Positions 8,528 through 18,089 of a stretch of 64,000 nucleotides of DNA are shown here, piece after piece (the first letter of the stretch is position 1; each line of letters begins with the position of its first letter). Both the position numbers and the translations under genes were made by a program. Source of the stretch: an uncultured Lentibacter sp. (GTDB taxonomy: Bacteria; Pseudomonadota; Alphaproteobacteria; Rhodobacterales; Rhodobacteraceae); NCBI GenBank assembly GCA_947497495.1, contig CANMGT010000007.1, forward strand, positions 1 to 64,000. The letters run 5' to 3'. The notes beneath the pieces are model-generated. The model was not told where the DNA came from and searched no databases. It saw nothing but the letters and a program-made list of their open reading frames with translations.

Positions 8528-9013
8528 ATGAATCCCATTCAAGCGGTGGAGTCCGTTCAGACTCCAGTTCTGTCTGCTGACGACGGCTTCGTCCTAGGCA
8601 GCTCTATTCTCACGCTCGACGGCGAAATGCCGGTTGAGTTTCTCTCCCCCGGTGATCGTATCATCACCCGCGACAGCGGCGTGGCGACACTTGTTGGCAT
8701 CGAATCTGTCGACGTCGAATGCGACATGGTTTGGATCATGGCAGGCTCGCTTGGGCACAGCAAACCCGAAGGTGACACCTTGTTGCCTGCGGGTCAGCAA
8801 ATATTGCTGCGCGACTGGCGTGCAGAAGCGCTTTCAGGCAAGCCGCAAGCTCTCGCCTCTGCTGCGGCGTTGATCGACGGCGAGTTCATCCGCAACGCAG
8901 GCCGCAAGACTGTCACGCTCTATAAGCTGACCTTTGCGACACCTCACATTCTTTACGTTGATGGGCTTGAGCTGGCGAGCGTGCCACAAAGAGCCGTGAA
9001 GGCCGCCGCTTAA
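8528..9013 (+). CDS. Hint (Hedgehog/intein-type) domain protein
   Basis: The 161-aa protein is almost entirely one Hint_2-like domain: GFVLGSSILTLDGEMPVEFL, SPGDRIITRDSG and a C-terminal ATPHILYVDGLELAS in place of the usual HRVYVDGL block. In self-splicing or self-cleaving members a Cys or Ser follows the start of the fold; here the serine of LGSS occupies that place. Roseobacters often carry such domains at the end of large secreted calcium-binding proteins; here it stands alone, so cleavage activity is doubtful. No signal peptide is seen. It is convergent with nnr, overlapping by four bases. Confidence 0.78.
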   Translation: MNPIQAVESVQTPVLSADDGFVLGSSILTLDGEMPVEFLSPGDRIITRDSGVATLVGIESVDVECDMVWIMAGSLGHSKPEGDTLLPAGQQILLRDWRAEALSGKPQALASAAALIDGEFIRNAGRKTVTLYKLTFATPHILYVDGLELASVPQRAVKAAA

Positions 9014-10590
9014 ACGCCAAGCGCCCTGAATACTTTGGGCAGTTCTTCAGGCAAATCCTCCGCGATCAGCCCTGCGCCAAAACTGCGCGCGCACTCAACG
9101 TGCAGCCAAGCGCCCGTTTCCGCCGCCTGCATGGGCGTAAAGCCACGCGCCAGAAGCCCTGTGATAAACCCCGCCAGCACATCCCCCGCGCCCGCCGTTG
9201 CCAACCAAGGTGCTGCGCGCTCATAAAGAGCCGCGTTGATGCTACAGCGCCCGTCTGGCGCCGCGATCACCGTGTCAGCGCCCTTGAAGAGCACAATACA
9301 GCCTGCGCGCGCCGCAGCCTCGCGCGTAGCTTCCACTTTTGAATAGGCTGGGCCTGTCACAGCAGGCGCGTTGAGCTTTTCGGCAATATCCGGAAACAAC
9401 CGCGCAAATTCGCCCCCATGCGGTGTCAAAACGCAGTCTTCATTTAGCATCGCGAACAATGCTTCCGGCGCATCCGCAAAAGCACTCAAAGCATCGGCAT
9501 CAAGTACCACCGCCCGTTTGGCCTTAAGCGCCACAGGCACCAGTTCCCGCGCCCGCTCATGGCCCAACGCAGGCCCTAGGCACAGAGCATTGATCCGCTC
9601 ATCTTCCAGAACCGCGCCAAGCTCCTCTGCCGTCCCTGCCCGTCTGAGCATCACCGCCGTGATCTGGCTTGCCACTTCCATCTGAGCAGACCCCGGCACC
9701 CCCAGCGTCACCAGCCCCGCTCCGATCCGCAAAGCCCCCCGCGCCGCGAGCCGCGCAGCCCCTGTTTTACCCGAGCCACCAGACAGAACAAGCGCATGAC
9801 CGTGCGAGTATTTGTGTTCTCTGTTACCTTTTTGCATACGGTGGCTTGATGGGTCTACAAGTTGCACGACCTCCCTTGATGAGTCCGAATTGCTCTCAAG
9901 CCCGATGTCGGCGACACGAACCTTGCGATTGTATCCCGAGAGTCCGTCAAGGAGATGCCCGATTTTCAACGCATGAAACGTCACCGTAAGATCCGCGAAG
10001 AATTCAAGGTGTAAATCGCCCTCCCATATGTTGGGTCGCAGTAGAGGGAATCCTGAATCCAAGTCAAAACAACTTGGGCAATCTATGGCTACGCGTTTGC
10101 AATAGAATGAGTTTGGCTCCGCAATCGTTCGTGTCGCTGAGAATAGCCCTTCAACCTCACGTTCTGGAGGCCGCTTCAAGCCATCCCCAAAAACTGCATC
10201 AAAGCAAACATCAAACCCGTGTCCCTTAACAGCAACGAAGACAGATTTTGACGTGGCCACCTTCACTGTCCCAATCTTCAACCACCGCTCATAGTTCACT
10301 CGCGCATCGGTTGGCAGCTTGTTCGCGTCCCCGAATAGAAACACCTCAACCTCCCAGCCCCACTCCTTCAAGAGTCGCGCGACGACAAACCCGTCGCCGC
10401 CGTTGTTGCCCGGCCCGCAGAGAACCACGGCTTTGTTCGAGGTTGCGGCCAGTTCGGGCCACTCTTCAAACACTGCCTCAACAACGCCGCGCCCTGCCCG
10501 CTCCATCAGTTCAAGGCCGGTCACTTGCCCCGACTCAATCGCAGCTTGTTCAATCGCCCGCATCTGCGCGGCTGTGAGTAGTTCTGTCAT
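9010..10590 (-). CDS. nnr: bifunctional NAD(P)H-hydrate epimerase / ADP-dependent NAD(P)HX dehydratase
   Basis: The 526-aa protein repairs hydrated NAD(P)H. The N-terminal YjeF_N half has GPGNNGGDGFVVARLL and D131 in FDAVFGDGL; the C-terminal dehydratase half has GGSGKTGAARLAARGALRIG, LDADALSAF, LTPHGGEFARLFP and GAGDVLAGFITGL. I start at the second ATG (MTELLTAAQMRAIEQAA), the usual N-terminus. Codons for about residues 110-255 (9830-10270) look less GC-rich than the rest, and the conserved epimerase block normally D-I-P-S-G-L-D reads DCPSCFD, with Cys174 replacing the glycine. The dehydratase half looks intact. Placement next to glnB-glnA is common in Rhodobacterales. Confidence 0.92.
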   Translation of the reverse strand: MTELLTAAQMRAIEQAAIESGQVTGLELMERAGRGVVEAVFEEWPELAATSNKAVVLCGPGNNGGDGFVVARLLKEWGWEVEVFLFGDANKLPTDARVNYERWLKIGTVKVATSKSVFVAVKGHGFDVCFDAVFGDGLKRPPEREVEGLFSATRTIAEPNSFYCKRVAIDCPSCFDLDSGFPLLRPNIWEGDLHLEFFADLTVTFHALKIGHLLDGLSGYNRKVRVADIGLESNSDSSREVVQLVDPSSHRMQKGNREHKYSHGHALVLSGGSGKTGAARLAARGALRIGAGLVTLGVPGSAQMEVASQITAVMLRRAGTAEELGAVLEDERINALCLGPALGHERARELVPVALKAKRAVVLDADALSAFADAPEALFAMLNEDCVLTPHGGEFARLFPDIAEKLNAPAVTGPAYSKVEATREAAARAGCIVLFKGADTVIAAPDGRCSINAALYERAAPWLATAGAGDVLAGFITGLLARGFTPMQAAETGAWLHVECARSFGAGLIAEDLPEELPKVFRALGV

Positions 10591-10615
10591 CGGGTTGGTC
10601 CTGTCGATTCTAAAC

Positions 10616-10632
10616 TGCACACTTTATGTGCT
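10616..10632. promoter_or_regulatory. NtrC-like binding site upstream of glnB
   Basis: TGCAC-N7-GTGCT matches the enteric NtrC consensus TGCAC-N7-GTGCA at nine of ten arm positions. It lies in the nnr/glnB intergenic region, 128 bases before the glnB ATG. Nitrogen control of glnBA by NtrC is established in related bacteria, though Rhodobacter sites can differ from the enteric consensus. Only one site is seen. Confidence 0.45.
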
Positions 10633-10642
10633 TTTCGCCTAA

Positions 10643-11098
<456 letters not shown>

Positions 11099-11143
11099 CC
11101 CACTAAACTGCAAAGACTTTACCTAAAGAAAAGGACCAAGAGC

Positions 11144-12550
11144 ATGAGTGTAAAAGACGTTCTCAAGACGCTCAAAGACGAAGAAGTCGCTTATGTCGAC
11201 ATTCGCTTTACAGACATCCGCGGCAAACTTCAGCACGTGACAGTTGATGTCGACCTCGTCGACGAAGACTTCCTCGAAGAAGGCTTCATGTTTGACGGCT
11301 CGTCTATCGCTGGCTGGAAATCAATCGAAAACTCCGACATGAAGCTGATCGCCGACACAGAATCTGCTTACATCGACCCGTTCTATGCTGAGAAAACACT
11401 CTGCATCCACTGCTCGATTGTTGAGCCAGACACCGGCGAAGCCTACGACCGTGACCCGCGCGGCACAGCCCAGAAAGCCGAAGCTTACCTGAAGTCTTCA
11501 GGTATCGGTGATGTGGCTTACATGGGTCCGGAAGCTGAGTTCTTCATCTTTGACGATGTTCGCTTTGAGAACAAAATCAACAAGGTATCTTACGAAGTTG
11601 ATGCGATCGACGGCTCATGGAACACCGATACAGAATACGAAATGGGCAACACAGGCCACCGCCCTGGCCTTAAGGGCGGCTATTTCCCAGTGAACCCGAT
11701 CGACGACGCACACGATCTGCGCGGCGAGATGCTGTCGACCATGAAGTCACTCGGCATGAAGACGGACAAGCACCACCACGAGGTTGCCTCTTGCCAGCAT
11801 GAGTTGGGACTGATCTTTGACAGCCTGACCAAACAAGCCGACGAACTGCAAAAGTACAAATACATCATCCACAACGTCGCGCACGCCTACGGCAAATCAG
11901 CGACATTCATGCCAAAGCCGATCTACGGCGACAACGGCACAGGCATGCACGTGAACATGTCGATCTGGAAAGACGGTAAGCCGCTTTTCGCTGGCGACAA
12001 ATACGCTGATCTAAGCCAGGAAGCGCTCTACTTCATCGGCGGTATCCTGAAGCATGCGAAAACGCTCAACGCCTTCACCAACCCGTCAACAAACAGCTAC
12101 AAGCGTTTGATCCCTGGTTTCGAAGCCCCTGTTCTGCGCGCCTACTCAGCCCGCAACCGTTCAGGCTGCGTTCGTATCCCATGGACAGAGTCGCCAAAGG
12201 CCAAGCGCGTCGAAGCTCGCTTCCCTGATCCGTCAGCCAACCCATACCTGTGCTTCGCAGCACTGTTGATGGCCGGCCTTGACGGCATCAAAAACAAGAT
12301 CGACCCTGGCGAAGCCATGGACAAAAACCTTTATGATCTTCCGGCGGAAGAGCTTGAAGGCATCCCAACAGTTTGTGGCTCACTTCGTGAAGCGCTTGAC
12401 TGCCTCGCAGCCGATCACGACTTCCTCTTGGCAGGTGACGTATTCACCAAAAGCCAGATCGAAGGCTACGTAGAGCTTAAGATGGAAGAGGTTCTGCACT
12501 ACGAGCACACGCCTCACCCTGTCGAGTTCGGCATGTACTACAGCTGCTAA
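11144..12550 (+). CDS. glnA: glutamine synthetase type I
   Basis: The 468-aa enzyme makes glutamine from glutamate, ammonia and ATP as a dodecamer. Landmarks are [45 protein letters not shown] and the ATP-binding [11 protein letters not shown]. The adenylylation tyrosine is Y397 in NLYDLP, exactly the position in the E. coli enzyme, so regulation by GlnE is expected. It follows glnB and is closed by a strong terminator. Confidence 0.99.
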   Translation: MSVKDVLKTLKDEEVAYVDIRFTDIRGKLQHVTVDVDLVDEDFLEEGFMFDGSSIAGWKSIENSDMKLIADTESAYIDPFYAEKTLCIHCSIVEPDTGEAYDRDPRGTAQKAEAYLKSSGIGDVAYMGPEAEFFIFDDVRFENKINKVSYEVDAIDGSWNTDTEYEMGNTGHRPGLKGGYFPVNPIDDAHDLRGEMLSTMKSLGMKTDKHHHEVASCQHELGLIFDSLTKQADELQKYKYIIHNVAHAYGKSATFMPKPIYGDNGTGMHVNMSIWKDGKPLFAGDKYADLSQEALYFIGGILKHAKTLNAFTNPSTNSYKRLIPGFEAPVLRAYSARNRSGCVRIPWTESPKAKRVEARFPDPSANPYLCFAALLMAGLDGIKNKIDPGEAMDKNLYDLPAEELEGIPTVCGSLREALDCLAADHDFLLAGDVFTKSQIEGYVELKMEEVLHYEHTPHPVEFGMYYSC

Positions 12551-12568
12551 ACCACTGATAAACAAATC

Positions 12569-12597
12569 AAAGGCGCTCCAATCGGGGCGCCTTTTTC
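12569..12597 (+). terminator. Rho-independent terminator after glnA
   Basis: The stem AAAGGCGC/GCGCCTTT with a short CG-containing loop is followed by CTTTTTCTTTT, beginning 18 bases after the glnA stop. It separates glnBA from the Hsp70-like gene. Confidence 0.9.
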
Positions 12598-12698
12598 TTT
12601 TGGCATCTTACTTGGGTATCAACTGGGTTGACGGGATTGCGCGCTTGGCTATGTTGCGCGGCTTGCCCTTCCCCAAACCCGCACGAAAGCCCAAGCCA

Positions 12699-13931
12699 AT
12701 GCACACCCTCGGGATAGACTTTGGAACCTCTAACTCAGCCGCCGGCGTCAGCGTGAATGGTGCACCTTGGCTGATCGAGATGGAGCCGGGTGAAAACACG
12801 CTTCCCACGGCTGTCTTTTTTGACCCTCACAGCAAGCAAATGCAGATCGGCCACCGCGCCGTTCGAGCGCTGATCAATGGTGAAGAAGGCCGCTTCCTGC
12901 GCGCACTCAAAAGCCTGCTCGGCACCCCGCTTTTACACGAAGAGCGCCGCCTTGGGGGTGAGAGGCTCACATTTGCAACCGTAATCGCCCGTTTTCTTGC
13001 ACAGATCAAACAGCGCGCAGAAGTCTCCACCGGGATGACATTCTCGCAAGCGCTCTCTGGCCGCCCGGTCTACTTTCACTCTGCAGACATGGCCCGCAAC
13101 ACGAAGGCGGAGGAAGACCTGCGCGCCTGCTACCTTGAGGCCGGCTTTGAAAACGTGCGTTTCATGTTCGAGCCCGTCGCAGCCCTGCGCGCCACCGCCA
13201 CAACCGAAGGCTACGGGCTGATCGCCGATATCGGCGGCGGCACCTCTGACTTTACGGTCTTTCACCAAACCGCAACGGGCAAAACCGACATCCTCGCCTC
13301 GCACGGATTGCGCCTTGGCGGAACCGACTTTGACCGCCAGATCAGCATCGACACTGTCATGCCGCTCTTCGGGCGCGGCAGTGAAATTCGCAACAGCTTT
13401 GGCGCCGAGACGCACACAGCCCCCAAGCGCATTTTTAACGAGCTCGCCACATGGCAGCTGATCCCCTTTGTTTACGCGCCCGAAAGCCGCAAACTGGCTG
13501 CCGACTTGGCACAATTCGCAAAAGAACCCGAAAAGCTGGCGCGGTTGGTCAGCGTGCTCGAATACGAGCTTGGCCATGACGTTGCTTTCGCCGTCGAACG
13601 CGGCAAAATCACAGCCAACAGTGCCAACAGTGCCAGCGCTGAGATCAACCTGTCACCCGTCGAGCCGCGCCTCAAAGCCGCTTTGCCCTTAGAAAAGCTG
13701 GTCGCCACGATGGCCCCACTCGCAAGCCAGATCAGCCGGGAGGCCAAAGAAGCCCTCCTACTGGCTGACATCGCGCCAGAGCAGATCAACCGCGTCGTTC
13801 TGGTCGGTGGCAGCGCGTTGATGGGAATCGTCAGTTCCGAGTTGGGCGCGCTTTGCCCCAATGCGCGGCTAGACGCCCAAAACGCGATGACAGCTGTTGC
13901 CTCAGGCCTTGCTCTCGCCGCTGCCGACTAA
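12699..13931 (+). CDS. Hsp70-family protein, YegD-like ATPase
   Basis: From the ATG at 12699 the 410-aa protein starts MHTLGIDFGTSNSAAGVSV, the phosphate-1 loop of the actin/Hsp70 fold; a TTG at 12600 and an ATG at 12651 are weaker alternatives with no homologous N-terminus. Phosphate-2 is LIADIGGGTSDFTVF and the adenosine motif is RVVLVGGSALMGIV. There is no substrate-binding domain or lid, so it is YegD-like rather than DnaK. The function of this group is not well defined. It lies downstream of the glnA terminator and is probably monocistronic. Confidence 0.88.
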   Translation: MHTLGIDFGTSNSAAGVSVNGAPWLIEMEPGENTLPTAVFFDPHSKQMQIGHRAVRALINGEEGRFLRALKSLLGTPLLHEERRLGGERLTFATVIARFLAQIKQRAEVSTGMTFSQALSGRPVYFHSADMARNTKAEEDLRACYLEAGFENVRFMFEPVAALRATATTEGYGLIADIGGGTSDFTVFHQTATGKTDILASHGLRLGGTDFDRQISIDTVMPLFGRGSEIRNSFGAETHTAPKRIFNELATWQLIPFVYAPESRKLAADLAQFAKEPEKLARLVSVLEYELGHDVAFAVERGKITANSANSASAEINLSPVEPRLKAALPLEKLVATMAPLASQISREAKEALLLADIAPEQINRVVLVGGSALMGIVSSELGALCPNARLDAQNAMTAVASGLALAAAD

Positions 13932-13997
13932 AGCGCTGGATATTGCAGACAAAACCGTTAACCTATGGCGTAACTGTGAAACAAACTGGATGCTGCC

Positions 13998-14789
13998 ATG
14001 CGTATTTCTGTAAAAGCCCTTTTTATCAGCGCCCTACTCGCGTCGCCTGCCATAGCCGCGCCTTGCGGCAACACATCGTCAGGCTTCAACGCCTGGAAAG
14101 CTGACTTCGCCCGCACCGCCAAGCAAGCCGGCGTGAAAAAACGCGGCCTCGACGCCCTCGCCGCGACGAGTTACTCCAAAGGCACAATCGCGGCTGACCG
14201 AAACCAGAAAAGCTTCAAATACAGCCTCGACAAATTCATGAAGATACGCGGTGTTCCGACGATTATCGCTCAGGGCAAGAAACGCCTCGCCGCAAACCGC
14301 AATTTCTACGCCGGACTTGAACAGCGCTACGGCGTACCTGCCGGTGTCATCATCGCCATTCACGGCATGGAAACCGGCTTTGGGCGCTTTATGGGCGACA
14401 CGCAGGTTGTCTCGGCCATTGTCACGCTCACCTATGACTGCCGCCGCTCTGCCTTCTTTGAGCCACACGCGATCGGCGCGCTGAAGCTGATCGACCAAGG
14501 CTCGATCACGATGGGCACCAAAGGCGCCAAGCACGGAGAGTTGGGCCACACGCAGTTTCTGCCCGGAAATGCCCGCGCTTTCGGCGTTGACGGCAACGGA
14601 GATGGTCGTGTTGATTTTTACAATCAAGCCGACGCCCTCGCGTCCACAGCCAACTTCCTGCGCGGCAAAGGCTGGCAGCCCGGCAAAGGCTTTCAGGAAG
14701 GCCAGCCCAACTATCGCGTGTTAAAAGAGTGGAACGCGGCAACAGTCTACCAACAATCTCTCGCGATCATGGGCGCAAAGATCAAGTAA
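13998..14789 (+). CDS. lytic murein transglycosylase, MltB/SLT_2 type
   Basis: The 263-aa protein has a cleavable signal peptide (MRISVKALFISALLASPAIAA) and no lipobox. The catalytic glutamate lies in IAIHGMETGFGRFMGD, and GELGHTQFLPGNARAFGVDGNGDGRVDFYN matches the MltB fold, including the D-x-N-x-D calcium loop. It cleaves the glycan strand with 1,6-anhydro-MurNAc formation in the periplasm. The C-terminal peptidoglycan-binding domain seen in some homologs is absent. Confidence 0.9.
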   Translation: MRISVKALFISALLASPAIAAPCGNTSSGFNAWKADFARTAKQAGVKKRGLDALAATSYSKGTIAADRNQKSFKYSLDKFMKIRGVPTIIAQGKKRLAANRNFYAGLEQRYGVPAGVIIAIHGMETGFGRFMGDTQVVSAIVTLTYDCRRSAFFEPHAIGALKLIDQGSITMGTKGAKHGELGHTQFLPGNARAFGVDGNGDGRVDFYNQADALASTANFLRGKGWQPGKGFQEGQPNYRVLKEWNAATVYQQSLAIMGAKIK

Positions 14790-14803
14790 CCCGCCAGACA
14801 AAC

Positions 14804-14822
14804 TGTCGCATTTCATGTCGCA
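14804..14822. promoter_or_regulatory. direct repeat TGTCGCA upstream of dddP
   Basis: TGTCGCA occurs twice with a 12-base period (14804-14810 and 14816-14822), between the transglycosylase and dddP. Closely spaced direct repeats resemble AraC/GlxA-type activator sites. No regulator is adjacent. The assignment is a guess from layout. Confidence 0.3.
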
Positions 14823-14882
14823 ATCCGGCCAGACTGGCAGGGTGTAGCGCATGACACTTGGGCCATAAGGGAGGCCCAAGCC

Positions 14883-16226
14883 ATGAACGAACACTTCCGC
14901 GACACCCGTAAGATTGACCCGACAAAAGGCGCAACATTGGGCGACGGTTCTCCCAATGACAACAACCGCGTCGAGATCGGGCCGACGCAGCTTGCTTTCG
15001 CCGAGTGGGAGGCAGCGGGCCTCACCCTGCCCAATCTTGCCAAGATGCGCAAATTCCGCCTCGACCGCCTCACCAAGGCGGTGCAGGACAGGGGCTATGG
15101 CGGCATCCTGATGTTTGACCCGCTCAACATCCGTTACGCCACCGACAGCACCAATATGCAGCTCTGGAACACGCACAACCCGTTCCGCGCCGTGCTTGTC
15201 TGCGCTGATGGCTATATGGTGATCTGGGACTACAAAAACTCCCCTTTCCTGAGCGAATTCAACCCGTTGGTGCGCGAGCAACGCTCGGGTGCGTCAATGT
15301 TCTACTTCTCATCCGGCGACAAGGGCGCACAAGACGCCGACGCCTTTGTGAGCGAAGTCGCCGAGCTGATCCGCAAGCATGCGGGCGACAACAAACGCCT
15401 CGCCGTCGACAAAATCATGGTTGCAGGGCTGCGCGCGCTTGAAACGGCTGGCTTTGAAGTCATGGAAGGCGAAGAAGTCACTGAAAAAACGCGCGCTATC
15501 AAAGGCCCCGACGAAATTCTGGCGATGCGCTGCGCCAACCACGCCTGCGAAACCTCGGTGCGCGCGATGGAGGATTTCGCCCGAGCAAATGTCCCGCTTG
15601 GCAACACTTCCGAGGATGATATCTGGGCCGTGCTGCACGCAGAAAACATTAAACGCGGCGGCGAGTGGATCGAAACCCGCCTGCTGGCGTCGGGCCAGCG
15701 CACCAACCCTTGGTTTCAGGAATGCGGCCCGCGAATCGTGCAGAACAACGAGATCGTCGCCTTTGATACAGACCTGATCGGCAGCTACGGCATCTGCATC
15801 GACATCTCCCGCACATGGTGGATCGGCGATGAGAAGCCCAGCGATGATATGGTCTACGCCATGCGCCACGCCCATGAGCACATCATGACCAACATGGAAA
15901 TGCTCAAACCCGGCGTTACCATCCCCGAGCTGACAGCCAACTCCCACAGGCTCGACGACAAGTTTCAAGCGCAGAAATATGGCTGCCTCATGCATGGCGT
16001 TGGCCTGTGCGACGAGTGGCCGCTAGTGGCCTACCCCGACAAGGCCGTTCCCGGCGCATTCGACTACGCGCTCGAGCCGGGCATGGTCATCTGCGTTGAA
16101 GCCGCTGTTGGCGAAGTCGGTGGCGCCTTCTCGATCAAACTTGAAGACCAAGTTCTGATCACGGAAGATGGCTACGAGAACCTCTCGACATACCCGTTTG
16201 ACAAGGCGCTGATGGGGGAAGACTAG
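14883..16226 (+). CDS. dddP: DMSP lyase DddP (M24 peptidase-fold)
   Basis: DddP cleaves dimethylsulfoniopropionate to dimethyl sulfide and acrylate, a marine sulfur-cycle step. The 447-aa protein has the creatinase/M24 fold, yet its metal ligands match the DddP pattern I recall from Ruegeria lacuscaerulensis at the same numbers: D295 and D297 (FDTD), D307, H371, E406, E421, plus the catalytic D377 in HGVGLCDEW and Y366. The N-terminus RKIDPTKGATLGDGSPNDNN is also DddP-like. The start follows GGGAGG eight bases upstream. No DMSP transporter or acrylate genes adjoin it, so those would lie elsewhere. An ordinary Xaa-Pro peptidase is the alternative but fits less well. Confidence 0.93.
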   Translation: MNEHFRDTRKIDPTKGATLGDGSPNDNNRVEIGPTQLAFAEWEAAGLTLPNLAKMRKFRLDRLTKAVQDRGYGGILMFDPLNIRYATDSTNMQLWNTHNPFRAVLVCADGYMVIWDYKNSPFLSEFNPLVREQRSGASMFYFSSGDKGAQDADAFVSEVAELIRKHAGDNKRLAVDKIMVAGLRALETAGFEVMEGEEVTEKTRAIKGPDEILAMRCANHACETSVRAMEDFARANVPLGNTSEDDIWAVLHAENIKRGGEWIETRLLASGQRTNPWFQECGPRIVQNNEIVAFDTDLIGSYGICIDISRTWWIGDEKPSDDMVYAMRHAHEHIMTNMEMLKPGVTIPELTANSHRLDDKFQAQKYGCLMHGVGLCDEWPLVAYPDKAVPGAFDYALEPGMVICVEAAVGEVGGAFSIKLEDQVLITEDGYENLSTYPFDKALMGED

Positions 16227-16323
16227 CCCTCACCGCCCCCTCACCTTCGCGTGACTGATGTTTCGCCGCCTTGCGAAACGAGGCGTAAACCCGCAGGTAT
16301 AGGGCAACCCCGAGGAGCCCGAT

Positions 16324-17535
16324 ATGCCCACGCAACGCCTTACCTTTACTGGCCACAACGGCCATCAGCTCGCCGCGCGGCTTGATCTGCCAGCGGGGGC
16401 GCATCTGGCCACGGCTCTGTTTGCGCACTGTTTCACCTGCTCCAAAGACATCCCCGCCGCCAAGCGCATTGCACAGCGGCTGGCTGCGCAGGGCATTGCT
16501 GTGCTGCGGTTTGACTTCACAGGCCTCGGCCACTCGGAAGGCGAGTTCGCCAACACGAATTTCTCGACCAACCTGCAAGACTTGAAGGCTGCGGCACAGG
16601 CGCTTGCGGACAAAGGCATGGCGCCTGACATACTGATCGGCCACTCGCTGGGCGGCGCAGCCGTGATCGCGGCCGCCAAAAACATCGCCTCGGCGCGCGC
16701 CGTCGTGACACTCGCCGCCCCGTTTGACCCAGCCCACGTCGCCGAGCACTTTCAAGCCGCCCATGACACGATCTGCCGTGAAGGCGAAGCCGAGGTGAGC
16801 CTCGGAGGGCGGCCATTCACCATCCGGCGTGACTTCCTTGAAGACGTCTCAAAACAAGAGCTTACAAACTCGCTCAAGTCGCTGCACAAAGCTCTTTTGG
16901 TGCTGCATGCTCCGCTTGACGAAATAGTCAGCATCGACAATGCCGCCGATATCTTCATGACGGCAAAGCACCCCAAAAGCTTTGTCACACTTGATAAGGC
17001 CGATCACCTGATCAGTCGTGCTCAAGACGCTGAATATGCCGCCGAGGTTATCGCCGCTTGGGCGGCACGCTACCTTGACCTGCGCCCGCCTGCCCCGCCC
17101 ATCGGCGCACCAGAGGGCATCACGCGGGTGTCTGAAGTTGATCCGTCAGGTTTCTTACAAGACATCATGGCAGGCCCGCTGCACCATGCGCTCGCTGACG
17201 AGCCTGAGGCCTATGGCGGCACCAACCGCGGGATGAGCCCTTATGGGCTTGTCTCTGCGGGCCTTGGCGCCTGTACCTCGATGACGATCCGCATGTATGC
17301 CCGCCGCAAGGGCTGGCCGCTGGCCCATGTGAGTGTCGATGTGAGCCATAACAAAGTTCACGCCCAAGACGCGGGCGGGGTCGCCGGTGACAAGATCGAC
17401 AGTTTCCGCCGTGAGATCACCCTTGATGGCGCGCTCTCAAGCGAACAACGTGCCAAGCTTCTGGAAATCGCCGACAAATGCCCCGTACACCGAACGCTTG
17501 AGCGCGCCAACCATATCGAGACGGTTCTGGTGTAA
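16324..17535 (+). CDS. alpha/beta hydrolase-OsmC fusion protein
   Basis: The 403-aa protein joins an N-terminal serine hydrolase (about 1-245, nucleophile S in GHSLGGAAVIAAA, acid in LHAPLDEIVSIDNA, His in KADHLI) to a C-terminal OsmC-like domain (about 265-403). In the OsmC part C is found in GLGACTSMTIRMYARRKG and a second cysteine in DKCPVHRTLE, the pair used to reduce organic hydroperoxides. The fusion is a recurrent architecture in proteobacteria. A cytoplasmic role in organic peroxide or acyl-ester detoxification is inference. It starts 97 bases after dddP and might be co-transcribed. Confidence 0.9.
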   Translation: MPTQRLTFTGHNGHQLAARLDLPAGAHLATALFAHCFTCSKDIPAAKRIAQRLAAQGIAVLRFDFTGLGHSEGEFANTNFSTNLQDLKAAAQALADKGMAPDILIGHSLGGAAVIAAAKNIASARAVVTLAAPFDPAHVAEHFQAAHDTICREGEAEVSLGGRPFTIRRDFLEDVSKQELTNSLKSLHKALLVLHAPLDEIVSIDNAADIFMTAKHPKSFVTLDKADHLISRAQDAEYAAEVIAAWAARYLDLRPPAPPIGAPEGITRVSEVDPSGFLQDIMAGPLHHALADEPEAYGGTNRGMSPYGLVSAGLGACTSMTIRMYARRKGWPLAHVSVDVSHNKVHAQDAGGVAGDKIDSFRREITLDGALSSEQRAKLLEIADKCPVHRTLERANHIETVLV

Positions 17536-17549
17536 CTCCGGTGTAAGCC

Positions 17550-18089
17550 TTACTGCCCGCGAGCTTTTTCAATCGCAGGGCGGATCGTGCTGTCAATGAC
17601 CCGCTGGGTGATAGGGCCGGCGTGGCGCAAGATAACGGTGCCATTGCTGTCGATCACATAGGTTTCCGGCACGCCGTAGACGCCCCAGTTCAGCGCCATC
17701 TTGCCCTCTGGGTCAGCGCCAAGCGCTGTATACGGGTCGCCCAAGTCACGCAGGAATTTGAGCGCATTGGCGGGTTTGTCTTTGTAGTTCACCCCGTAGA
17801 GCGGAATGCCTTCAGCGGCAAAAGCCTCCAGATGTGGGTGCTCAACGCGACACGGCGCACACCAGCTGGCCCAGAAGTTGACCAGCTTCACACCTTCCGC
17901 ACGTAGCATCGAGTCGGTGAGCATGGGCTTCTCGCCCAAAGCTGTAGCAACGACAGTCGGCGCTGCACGCCCCTCCATGGTTGAAGGCAAAGCGTTCGGG
18001 TCATCGCGCTGCAAACCGATGAACAACATCACAGCAAGCCCCGCGAAGATGAGCGGCGGAGCCAGCATGAGAGGCGACACTTTAGCCAT
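17550..18089 (-). CDS. ccmG: thiol:disulfide interchange protein CcmG/DsbE
   Basis: A 179-aa thioredoxin-fold protein with an N-terminal anchor (MAKVSPLMLAPPLIFAGLAV) and active site WASWCAPCRVEHP; the cis-proline segment is GVYGVPETYVID. It reduces apocytochrome c cysteines in the periplasm during system I maturation. The start chosen (18089) overlaps the ccmD stop by eight bases; the longer frame has seven more residues in front. Last gene of ccmABCDG, while ccmE, F and H are not in the window. Confidence 0.95.
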   Translation of the reverse strand: MAKVSPLMLAPPLIFAGLAVMLFIGLQRDDPNALPSTMEGRAAPTVVATALGEKPMLTDSMLRAEGVKLVNFWASWCAPCRVEHPHLEAFAAEGIPLYGVNYKDKPANALKFLRDLGDPYTALGADPEGKMALNWGVYGVPETYVIDSNGTVILRHAGPITQRVIDSTIRPAIEKARGQ

